64,000 nt of DNA, taken from contig CAXBLU010000009.1 of NCBI GenBank assembly GCA_963976815.1, positions 1 to 64,000 on the forward strand, written 5' to 3'. Below are positions 8,230 to 18,184 of this stretch, in pieces. The DNA is from JAHRVQ01 sp963976815 (GTDB lineage Bacteria; Pseudomonadota; Gammaproteobacteria; Pseudomonadales; Azotimanducaceae). Positions within the stretch are counted from its first letter, which is position 1. Each line of letters opens with the position of its first letter. Under the pieces are notes generated by a model. It was not told the origin of the DNA, made no database searches, and saw only the letters and a program-made list of their open reading frames with translations. Made by a program: the position numbers and the translations under genes.

Positions 8230-8733
8230 ATCGATCAAATAATTCTGGACTGGCTCCGAGAGCATCAGGAATATGCCCTGATCATCGTACCTGTGATTGC
8301 CTTTCTCGAAGCCTGCGTCGGCGTTGGCATTTTTGTTTCCGGAGTTTTCCTGCTGACCGTGTGTACCATCATGTACACCGAGCAGATCGCAACACTGCCA
8401 CAGATGCTACCCCTCGCATTTCTCGGCGCCACCGTTGCTGACCATAGCGGCTATTATCTTGGGCTATGGCTCGGTCCACGATTTCATCACACGGCGTTCG
8501 CTCAGAAACGCCGCAAATTCCTTGATAAGACCGAGAGTCTCATTCGTCGCTTTGGCAGTTTCGCCATTATTTTCGGCCGTCTCATGACCGCAATACGAAG
8601 CCTGGTACCACTGCTGATTGGCGTCAGTGGTATGCCCCGCTGGAAGTACTCCATCATCGATTTAACGGCCTGCGCCATTTGGACCGCGGGGCTAGGTTTG
8701 CTAGTGGTTGGAATCGACAACCTGATTGGTTAG
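8230..8733 (+). CDS. Small DedA-family membrane protein, probable ATC start
   Basis: An integral inner-membrane protein of the DedA/SNARE-associated (VTT) family, whose members are linked to lipid flipping and membrane homeostasis. Family features are GATVADHSGYYLGLWLG and the later FGRLMTAIRSLVPLLIGVSGM. A GTG start at 8293 would remove the first part of helix 1. Reading in the same frame upstream gives a family-like N-terminus (DQIILDWLREHQEYALIIV). No ATG, GTG or TTG exists between the stop at 8197 and 8293, but GGGAGG at 8216-8221 sits eight bases before an ATC at 8230. I therefore place the start there; this is inference. The 3' end overlaps the convergent phosphatase gene by 33 bases. 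Confidence 0.8.
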   Translation: MDQIILDWLREHQEYALIIVPVIAFLEACVGVGIFVSGVFLLTVCTIMYTEQIATLPQMLPLAFLGATVADHSGYYLGLWLGPRFHHTAFAQKRRKFLDKTESLIRRFGSFAIIFGRLMTAIRSLVPLLIGVSGMPRWKYSIIDLTACAIWTAGLGLLVVGIDNLIG

Positions 8734-10344
8734 CGGTAAGGCCCGGCCATCGAGCCCTTCGGGAACTGGAATTCCGATATGTCTGGCTATGCTCGGCCCA
8801 ATATCCACGGTGTGAGCTTCGCCAGCAATCTCTCCAGACTCAACTCCCCAGCCATAAAACACCATCGGTACCTCACGATCATATCCATAGACAGAGCCAT
8901 GGGTCGTACCACCGTCAGGCATGATAATGCAGTCCTGTTTCAACTGAACCAGAACATCACCGCTTCGATCAGGTACTAAAGAGTTCCGTAGCAAGCGGGC
9001 AACTTCTGTTTTGCCATGTTCAATTTCTGCCTGGGTCCAGGCTGTTTCAACAATCGGTAAACTCGCCATATGTTGATCTAACCACTGAGTTACTTCCGCG
9101 GGGTCCACGCCTAACTCACGGGCTGTGTCTTTATTGATTGTGAAGGATGCGCCACCAAACACGACCAACTTATCGGGCCGGGTAAGGGGAAAGGTCCATT
9201 CCTGATAAATATTCCAGTAAAGCGAGATGAGAAAGCGGGTGGCTGAAACTCTGCCCTGTTCTGGGCATTGATTGCTTTTAGTCTCAGTTTGATATTCCGG
9301 CAGTTCTGCAACACCATGATCAGCACTGAGCACCACGAGTATTTTGTCTTTACCCAACTTAGCTTCAAGGTCATCCAGAAACTCCCCCAGCCACAAATCA
9401 GTTCTATTGAGGGCATCTACTGCTTCAGCGCTTCTAGGACCATAGGTGTGGCCAACTGTGTCCGTTGCAGACAGTGCAATAGACAACAAATCCACTGAGT
9501 CTCCCTGACCAAGCTTTTCTGTATCAACAACAACTTTAGCCAGCTCAAGTGTTAACTGATCTACAAAAGGACTTGCATATATCTGCATATAGATATCATC
9601 ACCCGTGAGAATCGGATGACCAGAAACCCGTGAATAAGTGTCCTTTTCACCCTCGTAATCGTCGACTCGGTATGGACTCACTCCGTGCTCCCAGGTCTGG
9701 GGCAAATTCGCGACCCGCCCATTTTTCTCAGGTTGGTCTCCATTAAATGCCGAAACATAATCAGGTAGTTGTTTTGCGTAGTAACCACTGGTGGTGAAGT
9801 TTCCGGTCTCATTGTTATACCAAAAGGCACCGTCAGGTTTTTGCCCACCCATTGCGATAGTACTTCGGTCTTTTCCCCCTACCGAGAAAACCCGGCTTGC
9901 TGAATCGGCCTGCCTCATCCAATCACCGAGGGCCGTGACTCGAATATTTCTCGGCGAACGGTTTTTGTCACTATCCAAAACTCGAAAGGCGTCGTCATCA
10001 TCGTCAACACAATAACGGAGCTCGAAGGTCTGCCTATCGACAAAAGAATTACCGGGCACGCCGGCTGTAGAAGGGTTAGCTCCCGTGAGTAATACCGCAT
10101 GCCCGGGACAAGTTGTGCTGAGACCGTGGTCAAGGACAGACTCAACATAGTTTCGACCCTGTAGAATTTTTCCTATCCCACCGGGGGATTTTGCATCCAG
10201 TCGGTCACGACGCATCTGATCAATGGATACAACCACAACCAACGAAGGCTTGTCAGCACCATAGGCAGGCACCATCACCGACAGAGGGAGTAGCAATACC
10301 AGTGTAAAACCAATGCCCTTAAGCGCTCTGCCTTTAAAACTCAT
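8701..10344 (-). CDS. Exported alkaline-phosphatase-superfamily enzyme (PafA/NPP-like)
   Basis: About 547 residues with an N-terminal signal peptide (hydrophobic core followed by AYGA). It is a type-I phosphodiesterase/alkaline phosphatase. Visible features are a metal-ligand Asp in SIDQMRRDRL, a nucleophile Thr in TTCPGHAVLLTG, and later metal ligands in DTVGHTYGP and SADHGVAE. This arrangement resembles the calcium-activated phosphate-irrepressible phosphatase PafA. It should release phosphate from organic esters in the periplasm. An in-frame ATG five codons earlier (10359) exists, but the AGGGGAG just after it is the ribosome site for the ATG at 10344. It is the last gene of the run amidase - cyclophilin - phosphatase. 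Confidence 0.87.
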   Translation of the reverse strand: MSFKGRALKGIGFTLVLLLPLSVMVPAYGADKPSLVVVVSIDQMRRDRLDAKSPGGIGKILQGRNYVESVLDHGLSTTCPGHAVLLTGANPSTAGVPGNSFVDRQTFELRYCVDDDDDAFRVLDSDKNRSPRNIRVTALGDWMRQADSASRVFSVGGKDRSTIAMGGQKPDGAFWYNNETGNFTTSGYYAKQLPDYVSAFNGDQPEKNGRVANLPQTWEHGVSPYRVDDYEGEKDTYSRVSGHPILTGDDIYMQIYASPFVDQLTLELAKVVVDTEKLGQGDSVDLLSIALSATDTVGHTYGPRSAEAVDALNRTDLWLGEFLDDLEAKLGKDKILVVLSADHGVAELPEYQTETKSNQCPEQGRVSATRFLISLYWNIYQEWTFPLTRPDKLVVFGGASFTINKDTARELGVDPAEVTQWLDQHMASLPIVETAWTQAEIEHGKTEVARLLRNSLVPDRSGDVLVQLKQDCIIMPDGGTTHGSVYGYDREVPMVFYGWGVESGEIAGEAHTVDIGPSIARHIGIPVPEGLDGRALPLTNQVVDSNH

Positions 10345-10355
10345 AAAATCTCCCC

Positions 10356-10997
10356 TCATCTAGAACCAACTCCTCGCAACACAATCTTCTCAATAATCAC
10401 CGGTTGAATAGGCACGTTCCGGTGCCCGCCCCTTGGTCTGGTGGGGACTGCTTCAATTGCATTTACCACTGACATTCCCTCCACGACTCTGCCAAACACT
10501 GCATAACCAAAGGTCTTACAGCTTTGGGGGCGATGCAGACCGCGCTCTCTCGCCGCCGCAACCTTACGCTCATCCTCCCGGGTACAACTCAAAGGTCCGT
10601 GATCCAGGGAGGTATTGTTAGCTGCATTGATAAAAAACTGGCGCTGGGCGCTATCAATTTCATCCATGCGCGCCATTGCAATTGTACCGAGCTTATTCTT
10701 CAGGCCGTTATCCGCCTCGTTGACAACCGGCTCTCCCCCTTCAAGTTCCGTCAGATCACTGAAATGACCACCAGATTGAATCATAAAGCCTGGAATCACA
10801 CGGTGAAAAATCGCACCCTTATAGCCATCCTTTTCGACATAACTCAGGAAGTTTGCGACCGTCAGCGGCGCCAGCATTTGATTGAGTTCGAGCACAATAA
10901 GTCCCGAAGACGTATGCATTTCCACTACAGGGTTTTCGGCGTGGGCGACGCTAAAGAAAATCCCCCAGCACAGGAAAACCCCGACTAACTTTTTCAT
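10356..10997 (-). CDS. Exported cyclophilin-type peptidyl-prolyl isomerase
   Basis: A cyclophilin of about 213 residues that speeds cis-trans isomerisation of prolyl bonds. MKKLVGVFLCWGIFFSVAHA is a clear signal peptide, so it is periplasmic and the start at 10997 is preferred over the longer frame beginning at 11060. Core motifs are FHRVIPGFMIQSGG and QRQFFINAANN. Compared with E. coli PpiA it carries an extra insertion (about 20 residues rich in Arg/Glu after LDHGPLSC) with two Cys that could form a disulfide. It lies 28 bases after the amidase and directly before the exported phosphatase. Confidence 0.93.
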   Translation of the reverse strand: MKKLVGVFLCWGIFFSVAHAENPVVEMHTSSGLIVLELNQMLAPLTVANFLSYVEKDGYKGAIFHRVIPGFMIQSGGHFSDLTELEGGEPVVNEADNGLKNKLGTIAMARMDEIDSAQRQFFINAANNTSLDHGPLSCTREDERKVAAARERGLHRPQSCKTFGYAVFGRVVEGMSVVNAIEAVPTRPRGGHRNVPIQPVIIEKIVLRGVGSR

Positions 10998-11025
10998 CCT
11001 TAACAAAAAGTACTCCTTAAGAATC

Positions 11026-12486
11026 TTAATCTTTGTATGCTGCAGGAGGAGTAAACCCACCTAACTCGCGGTCCACCAGCCTGGCAAAATCGATGCTGGT
11101 GAGGTCGCCCATTTCCCGCGCGACAACTTGCACCCCAATCGGCAAATCTTGGCTGTCGAGCCCTGTCGGCACGACCGTTGAGGGAAGGTAAGACACGCCC
11201 GTCAGACCTGCCCAGAATACTTGATCAAAATAATTCACTGGGCTGTTGTTCACCTGGATCATTCGTTCAGAATTTTTTGGGTTGTGATCATGGGGAAAAG
11301 CCGAGGTCATGCACATGGGGGTCAACACCACATCATATTGCTTAAAGAATTCGTGCCAGGCCCAGCGCAGGTGAGTACGCTGCTCATTGATCGCATGCCA
11401 CTCTCGATAATAAAGGGTTGATGCCCGGGTGACCTTTGCCAGTTGGCTTTGGTCCGATTTATCCAGTGCAGCCCGCCGCTTTACGCCCGCATTAAAAACA
11501 TCTTCCGCAGATCTTGCCGACATCGCCGAGTGCAAAAGATTGGTGTAACAATCATGGGAGGTGGCAACATCAAAATTAGGCCGGTCGTTATAGTCAACAT
11601 GACCACCCGCCGCTTCTACCAATTGTGCAATCTTGAGCACACGCTCTTTCTGGGATTCATCAACCGGCGCAATGGATGGCTCATCAAGCCAGACACAAAC
11701 CCGATAGTCCGCCAGGCTTTTCTGGGTGGGTTCCGGTAAGGCAATTTGCCAACCGGGCAAATGCAGATCGTCAGCGCCGGCCACAATATCCATAACCAAC
11801 TTCAGATCCTCGGCGCTACGGGCAAGCGGGCCGATCACAGAAATATCCGAAGGCGTCAGGACATCCTTCATTGCGTGGCCTCGCATGGGCAACACACCCC
11901 AGGTGGGCTTGTGGCCAAACACACCACAGTAATGTGCAGGGTTTCGGATCGAACCACCAATGTCACTGCCCATCTCAAGACCGGTTAATCCAGCCGCTAA
12001 TGCCGCCGCGCTACCACCGGATGATCCCCCTGGGGTGCGATCGAGATTATGGGGATTACCGGTTGTGCCGTAGATCTCGTTATAGCTTTGAAAATCCGCA
12101 AGATGGATTGGGATATTGGTTTTACCAAAAATGACTGCCCCGGCATTCTGTAAACGCTCGCAGGCCACCGCATCTTCCGTGGCAATATTGTTTCGATTCG
12201 CGGGGTCACCCCAGGTTGTGGGCAACCCACCAATGTCATAGGATTCTTTTACGGTCATGGGCAGACCGTGCAACGGCCCCCAATCCTCTCCCGAAGCCAG
12301 GGCGACATCAGCAGCCTTGGCCCGGTCTCTTGCCTTGTCGAGCTGGAACAACACAACAGCATTAATATCAGGGTTGTAGCGATCGATCCGATCAACAAAA
12401 TGATTGAGCATTTCTAGGCTGCTAATCTCTTTGCGCTTTATTTTGCCGGCTAACGTAACAGCATCTGAAAAGGCGAGTTCGTCCAT
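11026..12486 (-). CDS. Amidase signature family enzyme
   Basis: A 486-residue amidase of the Ser-cisSer-Lys class. The catalytic Lys is in TVKESYD, the glycine/serine-rich signature is GGSSGGSAAALAAG, and the nucleophile region is MGSDIGGSIRNPA. It hydrolyses carboxamides; the substrate is unknown. There is no GatB or GatC partner, so it is not the tRNA amidotransferase subunit. It has no signal peptide. A GGAGA ribosome site precedes the ATG. It lies between an aldo/keto reductase (76 bases upstream) and the cyclophilin. Confidence 0.93.
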   Translation of the reverse strand: MDELAFSDAVTLAGKIKRKEISSLEMLNHFVDRIDRYNPDINAVVLFQLDKARDRAKAADVALASGEDWGPLHGLPMTVKESYDIGGLPTTWGDPANRNNIATEDAVACERLQNAGAVIFGKTNIPIHLADFQSYNEIYGTTGNPHNLDRTPGGSSGGSAAALAAGLTGLEMGSDIGGSIRNPAHYCGVFGHKPTWGVLPMRGHAMKDVLTPSDISVIGPLARSAEDLKLVMDIVAGADDLHLPGWQIALPEPTQKSLADYRVCVWLDEPSIAPVDESQKERVLKIAQLVEAAGGHVDYNDRPNFDVATSHDCYTNLLHSAMSARSAEDVFNAGVKRRAALDKSDQSQLAKVTRASTLYYREWHAINEQRTHLRWAWHEFFKQYDVVLTPMCMTSAFPHDHNPKNSERMIQVNNSPVNYFDQVFWAGLTGVSYLPSTVVPTGLDSQDLPIGVQVVAREMGDLTSIDFARLVDRELGGFTPPAAYKD

Positions 12487-12562
12487 AACTGATTCTCCAA
12501 AGATAGCTTGAGTTTAATAGTTGAGTGTCATGTCTGTTGTTGCGACTGAATGGGTGATTGGG

Positions 12563-13570
12563 TTACCGATAGCCTTCTGCAACAGGCCGACGGGGTAAGG
12601 TCCACCAGGCGGCTTCGCAGGCACTATTAAGCTCATCATCAAATTCAACATTTAATGCCGCAAGGTTGGCATCGAGTTGATCCGGATGACTAGCACCGAT
12701 GATCGCAGAGGTAATACCGGGTTGACGAAGCACCCAGGCAACGGCTACCGATACAAGGTTTAAGTCCCGAGCGGCAGCTGCCGCTTTAAGTGTTTCTACC
12801 GCATCAAACTGGCTATCGTGCCAGTATCTCGCCTGATAACGATCCGCTGCAGTCCCGAGGGTAAACCGGGTGCCCTCCTCGGGCGACTGGCCTGGCTTGT
12901 ACTTACCAGATAGGAATCCTCCCGCCAGAGGGTTGTAAACCAACACACCGAGACCGTGATGACGAACCAGCGGCAGGAGCTCCGTTTCTATTTCCCGGTA
13001 GAGTAGGTTGTATCTTGGTTGGACCGATGTATAGCCTGTCATACCTAGCCGTTCTGCAGTGCTAATGGCTTCGGCTAATCGCCAGGCTGGATAGTTTGAA
13101 CAGGCGGCATATCTGACCTTGCCGGCAGTCACAAGATCATCAAAAGCTCGCAGGGACTCTTCGATCGGTACGTCGGGGTCAAAGCCGTGGGATTGATAGA
13201 TATCCACATAGTCTGTTTGCAATCGTTTTAGGCTGGCTTCTATAGAGGCAATAATATGATGTCGGGACAAACCGCGATTATTCGGCCGGCGTCCAGTCTG
13301 GGCAAAACATTTGGTGGCGAGTACAAGCTTATCTCTATTACCCCGTTGCTTCATCCAACGGCCAATGATGGCTTCTGTCTCACCGAGTGTTTGTGCCGTT
13401 CCACCGAGGGGATAAGCATCAGCCGTATCCAGAAAGGTTAAGCGATTGGCTGCGGCTTTATCGAGGATCTCAAAGGACGTCTTTTCATCAACCTGTAGAC
13501 CAAAGGTCATTGTGCCAAGACACAGGGTAGGTACTTCCAAGCCGTGACGGCCAAGTCTTCGGTATTCCAT
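12563..13570 (-). CDS. Aldo/keto reductase
   Basis: A 335-residue NADPH-dependent oxidoreductase with a TIM-barrel. Catalytic residues are visible: Asp and Tyr in FLDTADAYPLGG, Lys in VLATKCF, and His in IYQSHGFD. The NADPH-binding end segment (AIIGASHPDQL) is present. The ATG at 13570 follows GAGGGG and is preferred over a TTG six codons earlier. It reduces aldehydes or ketones; the substrate is not known. The RND permease ends 67 bases upstream on the same strand, so readthrough is possible. Confidence 0.93.
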   Translation of the reverse strand: MEYRRLGRHGLEVPTLCLGTMTFGLQVDEKTSFEILDKAAANRLTFLDTADAYPLGGTAQTLGETEAIIGRWMKQRGNRDKLVLATKCFAQTGRRPNNRGLSRHHIIASIEASLKRLQTDYVDIYQSHGFDPDVPIEESLRAFDDLVTAGKVRYAACSNYPAWRLAEAISTAERLGMTGYTSVQPRYNLLYREIETELLPLVRHHGLGVLVYNPLAGGFLSGKYKPGQSPEEGTRFTLGTAADRYQARYWHDSQFDAVETLKAAAAARDLNLVSVAVAWVLRQPGITSAIIGASHPDQLDANLAALNVEFDDELNSACEAAWWTLPRRPVAEGYR

Positions 13571-13637
13571 CGGTGTCCCCTCTAGCAAACCTAAAGGGTA
13601 ACACTACCAAGATTATCGGAATACCGCTTCGAGGATG

Positions 13638-16600
13638 TTAAGCATCGGTCGTGAGCGTTGGAACGTGACGGCCGCGAATCTTGGCCACGATATTTCGAAA
13701 CGCCGTTGGCGCCATAAGCATGGCTGGGGTAACAATCAGCGTGAGCAAGGTCGCAAAGCTTAAGCCCGAGACAATCGATGACGCCAACAGGACCCAAAAG
13801 GAGGCAACCGGACCACCCACTTCAATTTCCCGGGCCAGCAAATCAATCGACACGCCACTTGCCATCGGTAGGAGACCAAAACCCGTGGTAAAGGTCGTCA
13901 GGAATACGGGTCGCAGGCGCAAACAACCGGTTTGGATAATCACTCGCTCAATCGACCAGTCAGGATTATCGATGCGCAAATAGTTAAAGGTATCAATCAA
14001 CACAATATTGTTATTCACGATGATGCCTGCCAGCGCGACAATCCCCACACCGGTCATGATGGCACTAAAGGGTTGATCCAGGACCAACAACCCTAACAAC
14101 ACCCCCACTGTCGACATTATCACCGCGGAGAGAATTAATGCTGCCTGATAAAAGGAGTTGAACTGTGTGACCAATAAAATGCCCATCAACGCCAGCGCTA
14201 GTGAAAAAGCCGTACCGATAAATGCCATTGAGTCATTCTGCTCTTCATTGGCACCCTTAAATACCACCTCTAAGGACCGATCCAATTCTGCCGATTCAAG
14301 CCAGCTACTAATCTCTTTGACTTTCTCCTCCGCGAGTACTCCGGGCTCCGTATTTGCCCGAACATACATAATTCGTTGGCCATCCTGGCGGAAGATTGAA
14401 CTCAGTTTGGGTTTAGCATCCCGCTGCACAAAACTGCTTAAGGGCACCTGGCCATCCTGGGTAGAGATTCTTAGGTCATCAAGCCGGGTGATCGAGCGGT
14501 ATTCTTCTGGATATCGGACGCGAATATCAACCTCGTCATCCACATCGTCGGGACGATACTTACCCACCAAAACACCGTTAGTGACAAGCTGAATTGCCGC
14601 GCCAACACTGGTCAGATCTGCGCCCATCATTGCCGCCTTACCTCGATCCAGGGTGATCTCCCACTCGATGCCAGGAACTGGCGCAGTATCGTCAATGTCC
14701 CTTAACCCTTCCAGCGACTTTAAATATTTGCTGATCCGCTTAGTTTCCCGGGCCAATATCTCAAGATCATCTCCGGCAACCTGAATTTGGACGTCTTTGC
14801 CAACCGGCGGGCCCTGCTCTATTTTTTGCATCTCGGCTCGAACACCGGGGATCTCCTCAATGGCATCACGATAAACAGCTTCCACTTCCCAGCCATTAAT
14901 ATCGCGGCTACGGCGATCGGATAATTCTATAAACATGCTGCCGATTTGGTCCGCAGATCTCGCACCACCGGGACCTGCACTCACGCCACCGGCCCCAGAT
15001 CGCGTGTAAATACTTTTATGTTTTTCCGCAATCAATATTCTATCTTCGACATCAACAACAATATCGCGGATTTCAGAAGCGCTAAAATTACCTTTTGCCG
15101 CAACATTAACGCCTGCAAAAGTTGGATCAACCTCGGTAAAAAACTGCGTGCCATTCCCGGCTTTGCCGTACATCTCAACAATACTGAACAGTAAAACCAG
15201 GGTGATACCGATAACAATAAACGCGTGTCGCGTCGTAAAGTCGAGAATTCGGTAATAGATGGCGAGAAAGCCCTTAAGATCCGAATAGCGGCCTGCCTCC
15301 AACGCCACTGCATTTGCATCAACCTTATCCTGTTTGGGCTTGGAAATTAGCGATCCCAACACCGGAGCAAAGACTAACGCGTATGCCAGGGAGCCAAATA
15401 ACACAGCAAAAACAGTCACCGGCAGGTACTTCATAAATCCACCGGTCACCCCGGGCCAAAACATCAAAGGTAAAAAGGCAGCCAATGTTGTACCGGTTGA
15501 GGCAAGTACCGGCCAGAACATCCGCCTGGTTGCATAGACATAAGCCTCCTTTGGCGACTTGCCTTCCGACATGGTCCGATCCGCTAACTCAACCACCACA
15601 ATAGCACCATCAATTAGCATCCCCAGACCTAGCAACATGCCGAACATCACCATAAAGTTGTAGGTATATCCCAGTGCGCTGACCACAATAAATGCAAACA
15701 AGAATGAAAAGGGGATACCGAGGGCAACAAGTAACCCTGAACGAACACCCACCGCTGCAACCACAACCGTGAGCACAAGAAACATCGCGGTTGAGATATT
15801 ACCCTGCAGGGTATTAATTTGATCTAAGGTATCCGGGGCCTGGTCGGCAAGATAAGACACTTCAACGAGAGGTGGAAAGTTGCGTCGTTCACGCTCAACT
15901 ATGGCTTTTACCTTATCAACTGCGGTGATCAGGCTGGTGCCTTTGCGCTTTGAAATTTCCAGCACCACGGCCGGTGATCCGTTGGCCCGGGTATAACCCT
16001 GAGCGTCCTTAAAAGTACGGCGCAAAGTCGTCACATCTCGTAGCTGGACCACACTATCCCCATTCGCCTTAATAGGAATGGAAAGCACGTCCTCCGCTGT
16101 TTCAATCAGACCGGGGATCTTCACGGAGAAGCTGCCTTTGCCGGTATCTACTGCACCCGCCGCAATTAAGCGATTATTGCGGGAGACCGCGGCTATCAAT
16201 TCATCGTTCGTGATGCCATACACTTCAAGTTGTGCTGGATCAACTATAGCTTCTAACAGTTCCTCTCGGTCGCCATTGATATTAGCTTCAAGTACTTCTG
16301 GAATACTTTCGATTTTTTCCTGGAGATCTTTGGCCAGCCTCGACAGAACTCGATCTGGCACGCCGTTGCCACCCAGACTTACCGTAATGATTGGGAAGTC
16401 TGACGCTGAAACTTCAGAGACGATAGGCTCTTCTGCCGTGGAGGGAATTTTGGCCTTAGCCTTGTCCACGGCTTCTCGAACGTCGAGTAATGCCTGATCT
16501 GAATCAAAACTGTAATCAAAACGCAGCACAATGGTGGCACTGCCTTCTCCCGAGTAGGAGTTTATCTCGTCGACACCTTCAATTGCTTTTAGCTCTAGCT

Positions 16601-16802
16601 CCATTGGCCGCGCGAGCAAGCGTTCAGCGTCTTCTGGCGAAATACCTTCATGGGGAACTGTCACCACAATGACAGGCACGGAGACGTCGGGGTTAGATTC
16701 AAGTGGAATGTTGCTGTAGGACACAAACCCAGCTAGCAAAATCACAACCAACAGGGAAAGTACCGTTCGAGACCGACCCACTAACGTACCAACGTAGTTC
16801 AT
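13638..16802 (-). CDS. RND efflux permease (HAE1 family)
   Basis: An inner-membrane proton-driven pump of about 1054 residues with two repeats of six membrane helices and two large periplasmic loops. The N-terminal NIPLESNPDVSVPVIVVTV, the Asp-containing TM4 region (GMLIDGAIVVVELADR) and the C-terminal repeat (GIIVNNNIVLIDTFNYLR) are typical of hydrophobe/amphiphile efflux transporters. It follows its adaptor gene, 66 bases downstream of it. The ATG at 16802 is chosen over a TTG two codons earlier. No outer-membrane channel gene is adjacent; the TolC-family protein at 59577 could serve. Confidence 0.94.
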   Translation of the reverse strand: MNYVGTLVGRSRTVLSLLVVILLAGFVSYSNIPLESNPDVSVPVIVVTVPHEGISPEDAERLLARPMELELKAIEGVDEINSYSGEGSATIVLRFDYSFDSDQALLDVREAVDKAKAKIPSTAEEPIVSEVSASDFPIITVSLGGNGVPDRVLSRLAKDLQEKIESIPEVLEANINGDREELLEAIVDPAQLEVYGITNDELIAAVSRNNRLIAAGAVDTGKGSFSVKIPGLIETAEDVLSIPIKANGDSVVQLRDVTTLRRTFKDAQGYTRANGSPAVVLEISKRKGTSLITAVDKVKAIVERERRNFPPLVEVSYLADQAPDTLDQINTLQGNISTAMFLVLTVVVAAVGVRSGLLVALGIPFSFLFAFIVVSALGYTYNFMVMFGMLLGLGMLIDGAIVVVELADRTMSEGKSPKEAYVYATRRMFWPVLASTGTTLAAFLPLMFWPGVTGGFMKYLPVTVFAVLFGSLAYALVFAPVLGSLISKPKQDKVDANAVALEAGRYSDLKGFLAIYYRILDFTTRHAFIVIGITLVLLFSIVEMYGKAGNGTQFFTEVDPTFAGVNVAAKGNFSASEIRDIVVDVEDRILIAEKHKSIYTRSGAGGVSAGPGGARSADQIGSMFIELSDRRSRDINGWEVEAVYRDAIEEIPGVRAEMQKIEQGPPVGKDVQIQVAGDDLEILARETKRISKYLKSLEGLRDIDDTAPVPGIEWEITLDRGKAAMMGADLTSVGAAIQLVTNGVLVGKYRPDDVDDEVDIRVRYPEEYRSITRLDDLRISTQDGQVPLSSFVQRDAKPKLSSIFRQDGQRIMYVRANTEPGVLAEEKVKEISSWLESAELDRSLEVVFKGANEEQNDSMAFIGTAFSLALALMGILLVTQFNSFYQAALILSAVIMSTVGVLLGLLVLDQPFSAIMTGVGIVALAGIIVNNNIVLIDTFNYLRIDNPDWSIERVIIQTGCLRLRPVFLTTFTTGFGLLPMASGVSIDLLAREIEVGGPVASFWVLLASSIVSGLSFATLLTLIVTPAMLMAPTAFRNIVAKIRGRHVPTLTTDA

Positions 16803-16868
16803 AGACAACTCAATTTATTTTAGGTTCGTCAATGTCATGTGTATAAGCGTTACTTGCTTAAGACAGCA

Positions 16869-17951
16869 CTATTTACTAACTATTGTACCAAGGGGCGCGA
16901 GTTCGATTTCAACTTGTTGGCCCTCAAAAACATCTTCCTGGCCAACGGTGATCAGATCAACTTGAGGGGCTAAACCGGTTACCCAAACACCAGCCTTAGA
17001 CTCACCTACCACAGTGATCTTTTGGAACTGTACAATGCCTTTGTCATCAACAATCCGAACACCCATTTGACCCGCGTCGTTTAATACCATTGCAGCAGGA
17101 GTAACAAGATGTGCCATCTGACTACCCAGGGGCACCTGCAATCGAGCAGATATTCCCGCACGAATATTAGGCCCCGGCGCTTGAATCGTCACCTCAATAG
17201 GAAACGTTCGTGTGCTGGACTCCGGTGAACGGGCAATATAGGTGATTTTTCCGTTCATGGTTTCACCGGTAATTAGCTGGACAGAAACATCTCCGCCCAA
17301 CGCAATCTTGTTCACGTTGCGCTCCGCGACCTGCCCCTTCACCAAAATGGGATCGATCTCCATGATTGTCACGCAGCTCTGCCCGACGTTTAAATAATCG
17401 CCCTGCTCAACCGGCTGCTTTTCGATGACCCCTGAAAACGGTGCGACGATACTGGTTTTCTTTAACGCCAATTCGGCCCGCATCATGTTCGCCCGGGACA
17501 ACGCCAGCGCTGCTTCGGCCCGGGCAAGATTAATATTCGACTGCAAGCCCTGGCGTTTAAGGTCCTGGACGCCCTGAAACTCAAGTTCTGCGCTCTTGAA
17601 CGCCGCCCTGGATTCTTCATAGTCACTTTGTTTTGTATCAATCGCGAGCTGGCACAAAACCTCACCTACTTCGACTCGATCACCCTTTTGAACGGCCATC
17701 TGCTCGATACGGCCTGTCACTTCCGCTCGCACGGTGACCACTCGATTTGCCTCGGTTTGGCCACTGACATCCAGGGACGTCACCTGCTCGGTTGCGGTGC
17801 TGCGAAGTGCACGGACCTTAAATAGTCCCTCGGACGCCACCGTAGCTTCGTGTTCGGCGGCAATAACCTTGTCCCCGGAAAAGCTACCGGATAGCAACCA
17901 GACGGCCATCGAAATGCCGATAAACAGGGCAATTAAATTCTTGTTACTCAC
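16869..17951 (-). CDS. RND efflux periplasmic adaptor
   Basis: A membrane-fusion protein of 360 residues. It has an N-terminal membrane anchor or signal (residues about 6-25), a lipoyl-like half motif (VTGRIEQMAVQKGDRVEVGE), an alpha-helical hairpin (ESRAAFKSAELEFQGVQ onward), a second lipoyl half (KTSIVAPFSGVIEKQPVEQG) and beta-barrel domains. It links the permease encoded next to an outer-membrane channel. The start is GTG with GGAG eight bases upstream. No regulator gene is beside this pump. Confidence 0.93.
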   Translation of the reverse strand: MSNKNLIALFIGISMAVWLLSGSFSGDKVIAAEHEATVASEGLFKVRALRSTATEQVTSLDVSGQTEANRVVTVRAEVTGRIEQMAVQKGDRVEVGEVLCQLAIDTKQSDYEESRAAFKSAELEFQGVQDLKRQGLQSNINLARAEAALALSRANMMRAELALKKTSIVAPFSGVIEKQPVEQGDYLNVGQSCVTIMEIDPILVKGQVAERNVNKIALGGDVSVQLITGETMNGKITYIARSPESSTRTFPIEVTIQAPGPNIRAGISARLQVPLGSQMAHLVTPAAMVLNDAGQMGVRIVDDKGIVQFQKITVVGESKAGVWVTGLAPQVDLITVGQEDVFEGQQVEIELAPLGTIVSK

Positions 17952-18042
17952 GGTGTAACTCCAACGACAACTAACACTCTAGATAGACTATAGATGCAGG
18001 GTCTGGCATAAGGGTTGTAATGAACAGCGAATATATGTGCTT

Positions 18043-18057
18043 TGATGCGCTGCATCA
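18043..18057. promoter_or_regulatory. Short palindrome between adaptor and marC
   Basis: TGATGC, spacer GCT, GCATCA: a perfect 6-bp inverted repeat in the 233-base gap between the divergent RND adaptor and MarC genes. It is operator-like in form, but short enough to occur by chance. Confidence 0.25.
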
Positions 18058-18184
18058 TACTACAAAATCTTTAAAATTCAAGATGTTGGAAATGTGTTCA
18101 ATGGACTCATTGGTCTGATACGACACAGGAGTGAAAGTGGTTCATTCGACAATGTTATGCTTACCAATTTTGCGGGATTAACTT

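Noticed and set aside
10524..10988. A 154-codon antisense frame in the cyclophilin gene
   Set aside because: The cyclophilin motifs and signal peptide clearly identify the minus-strand gene; this one is a shadow.
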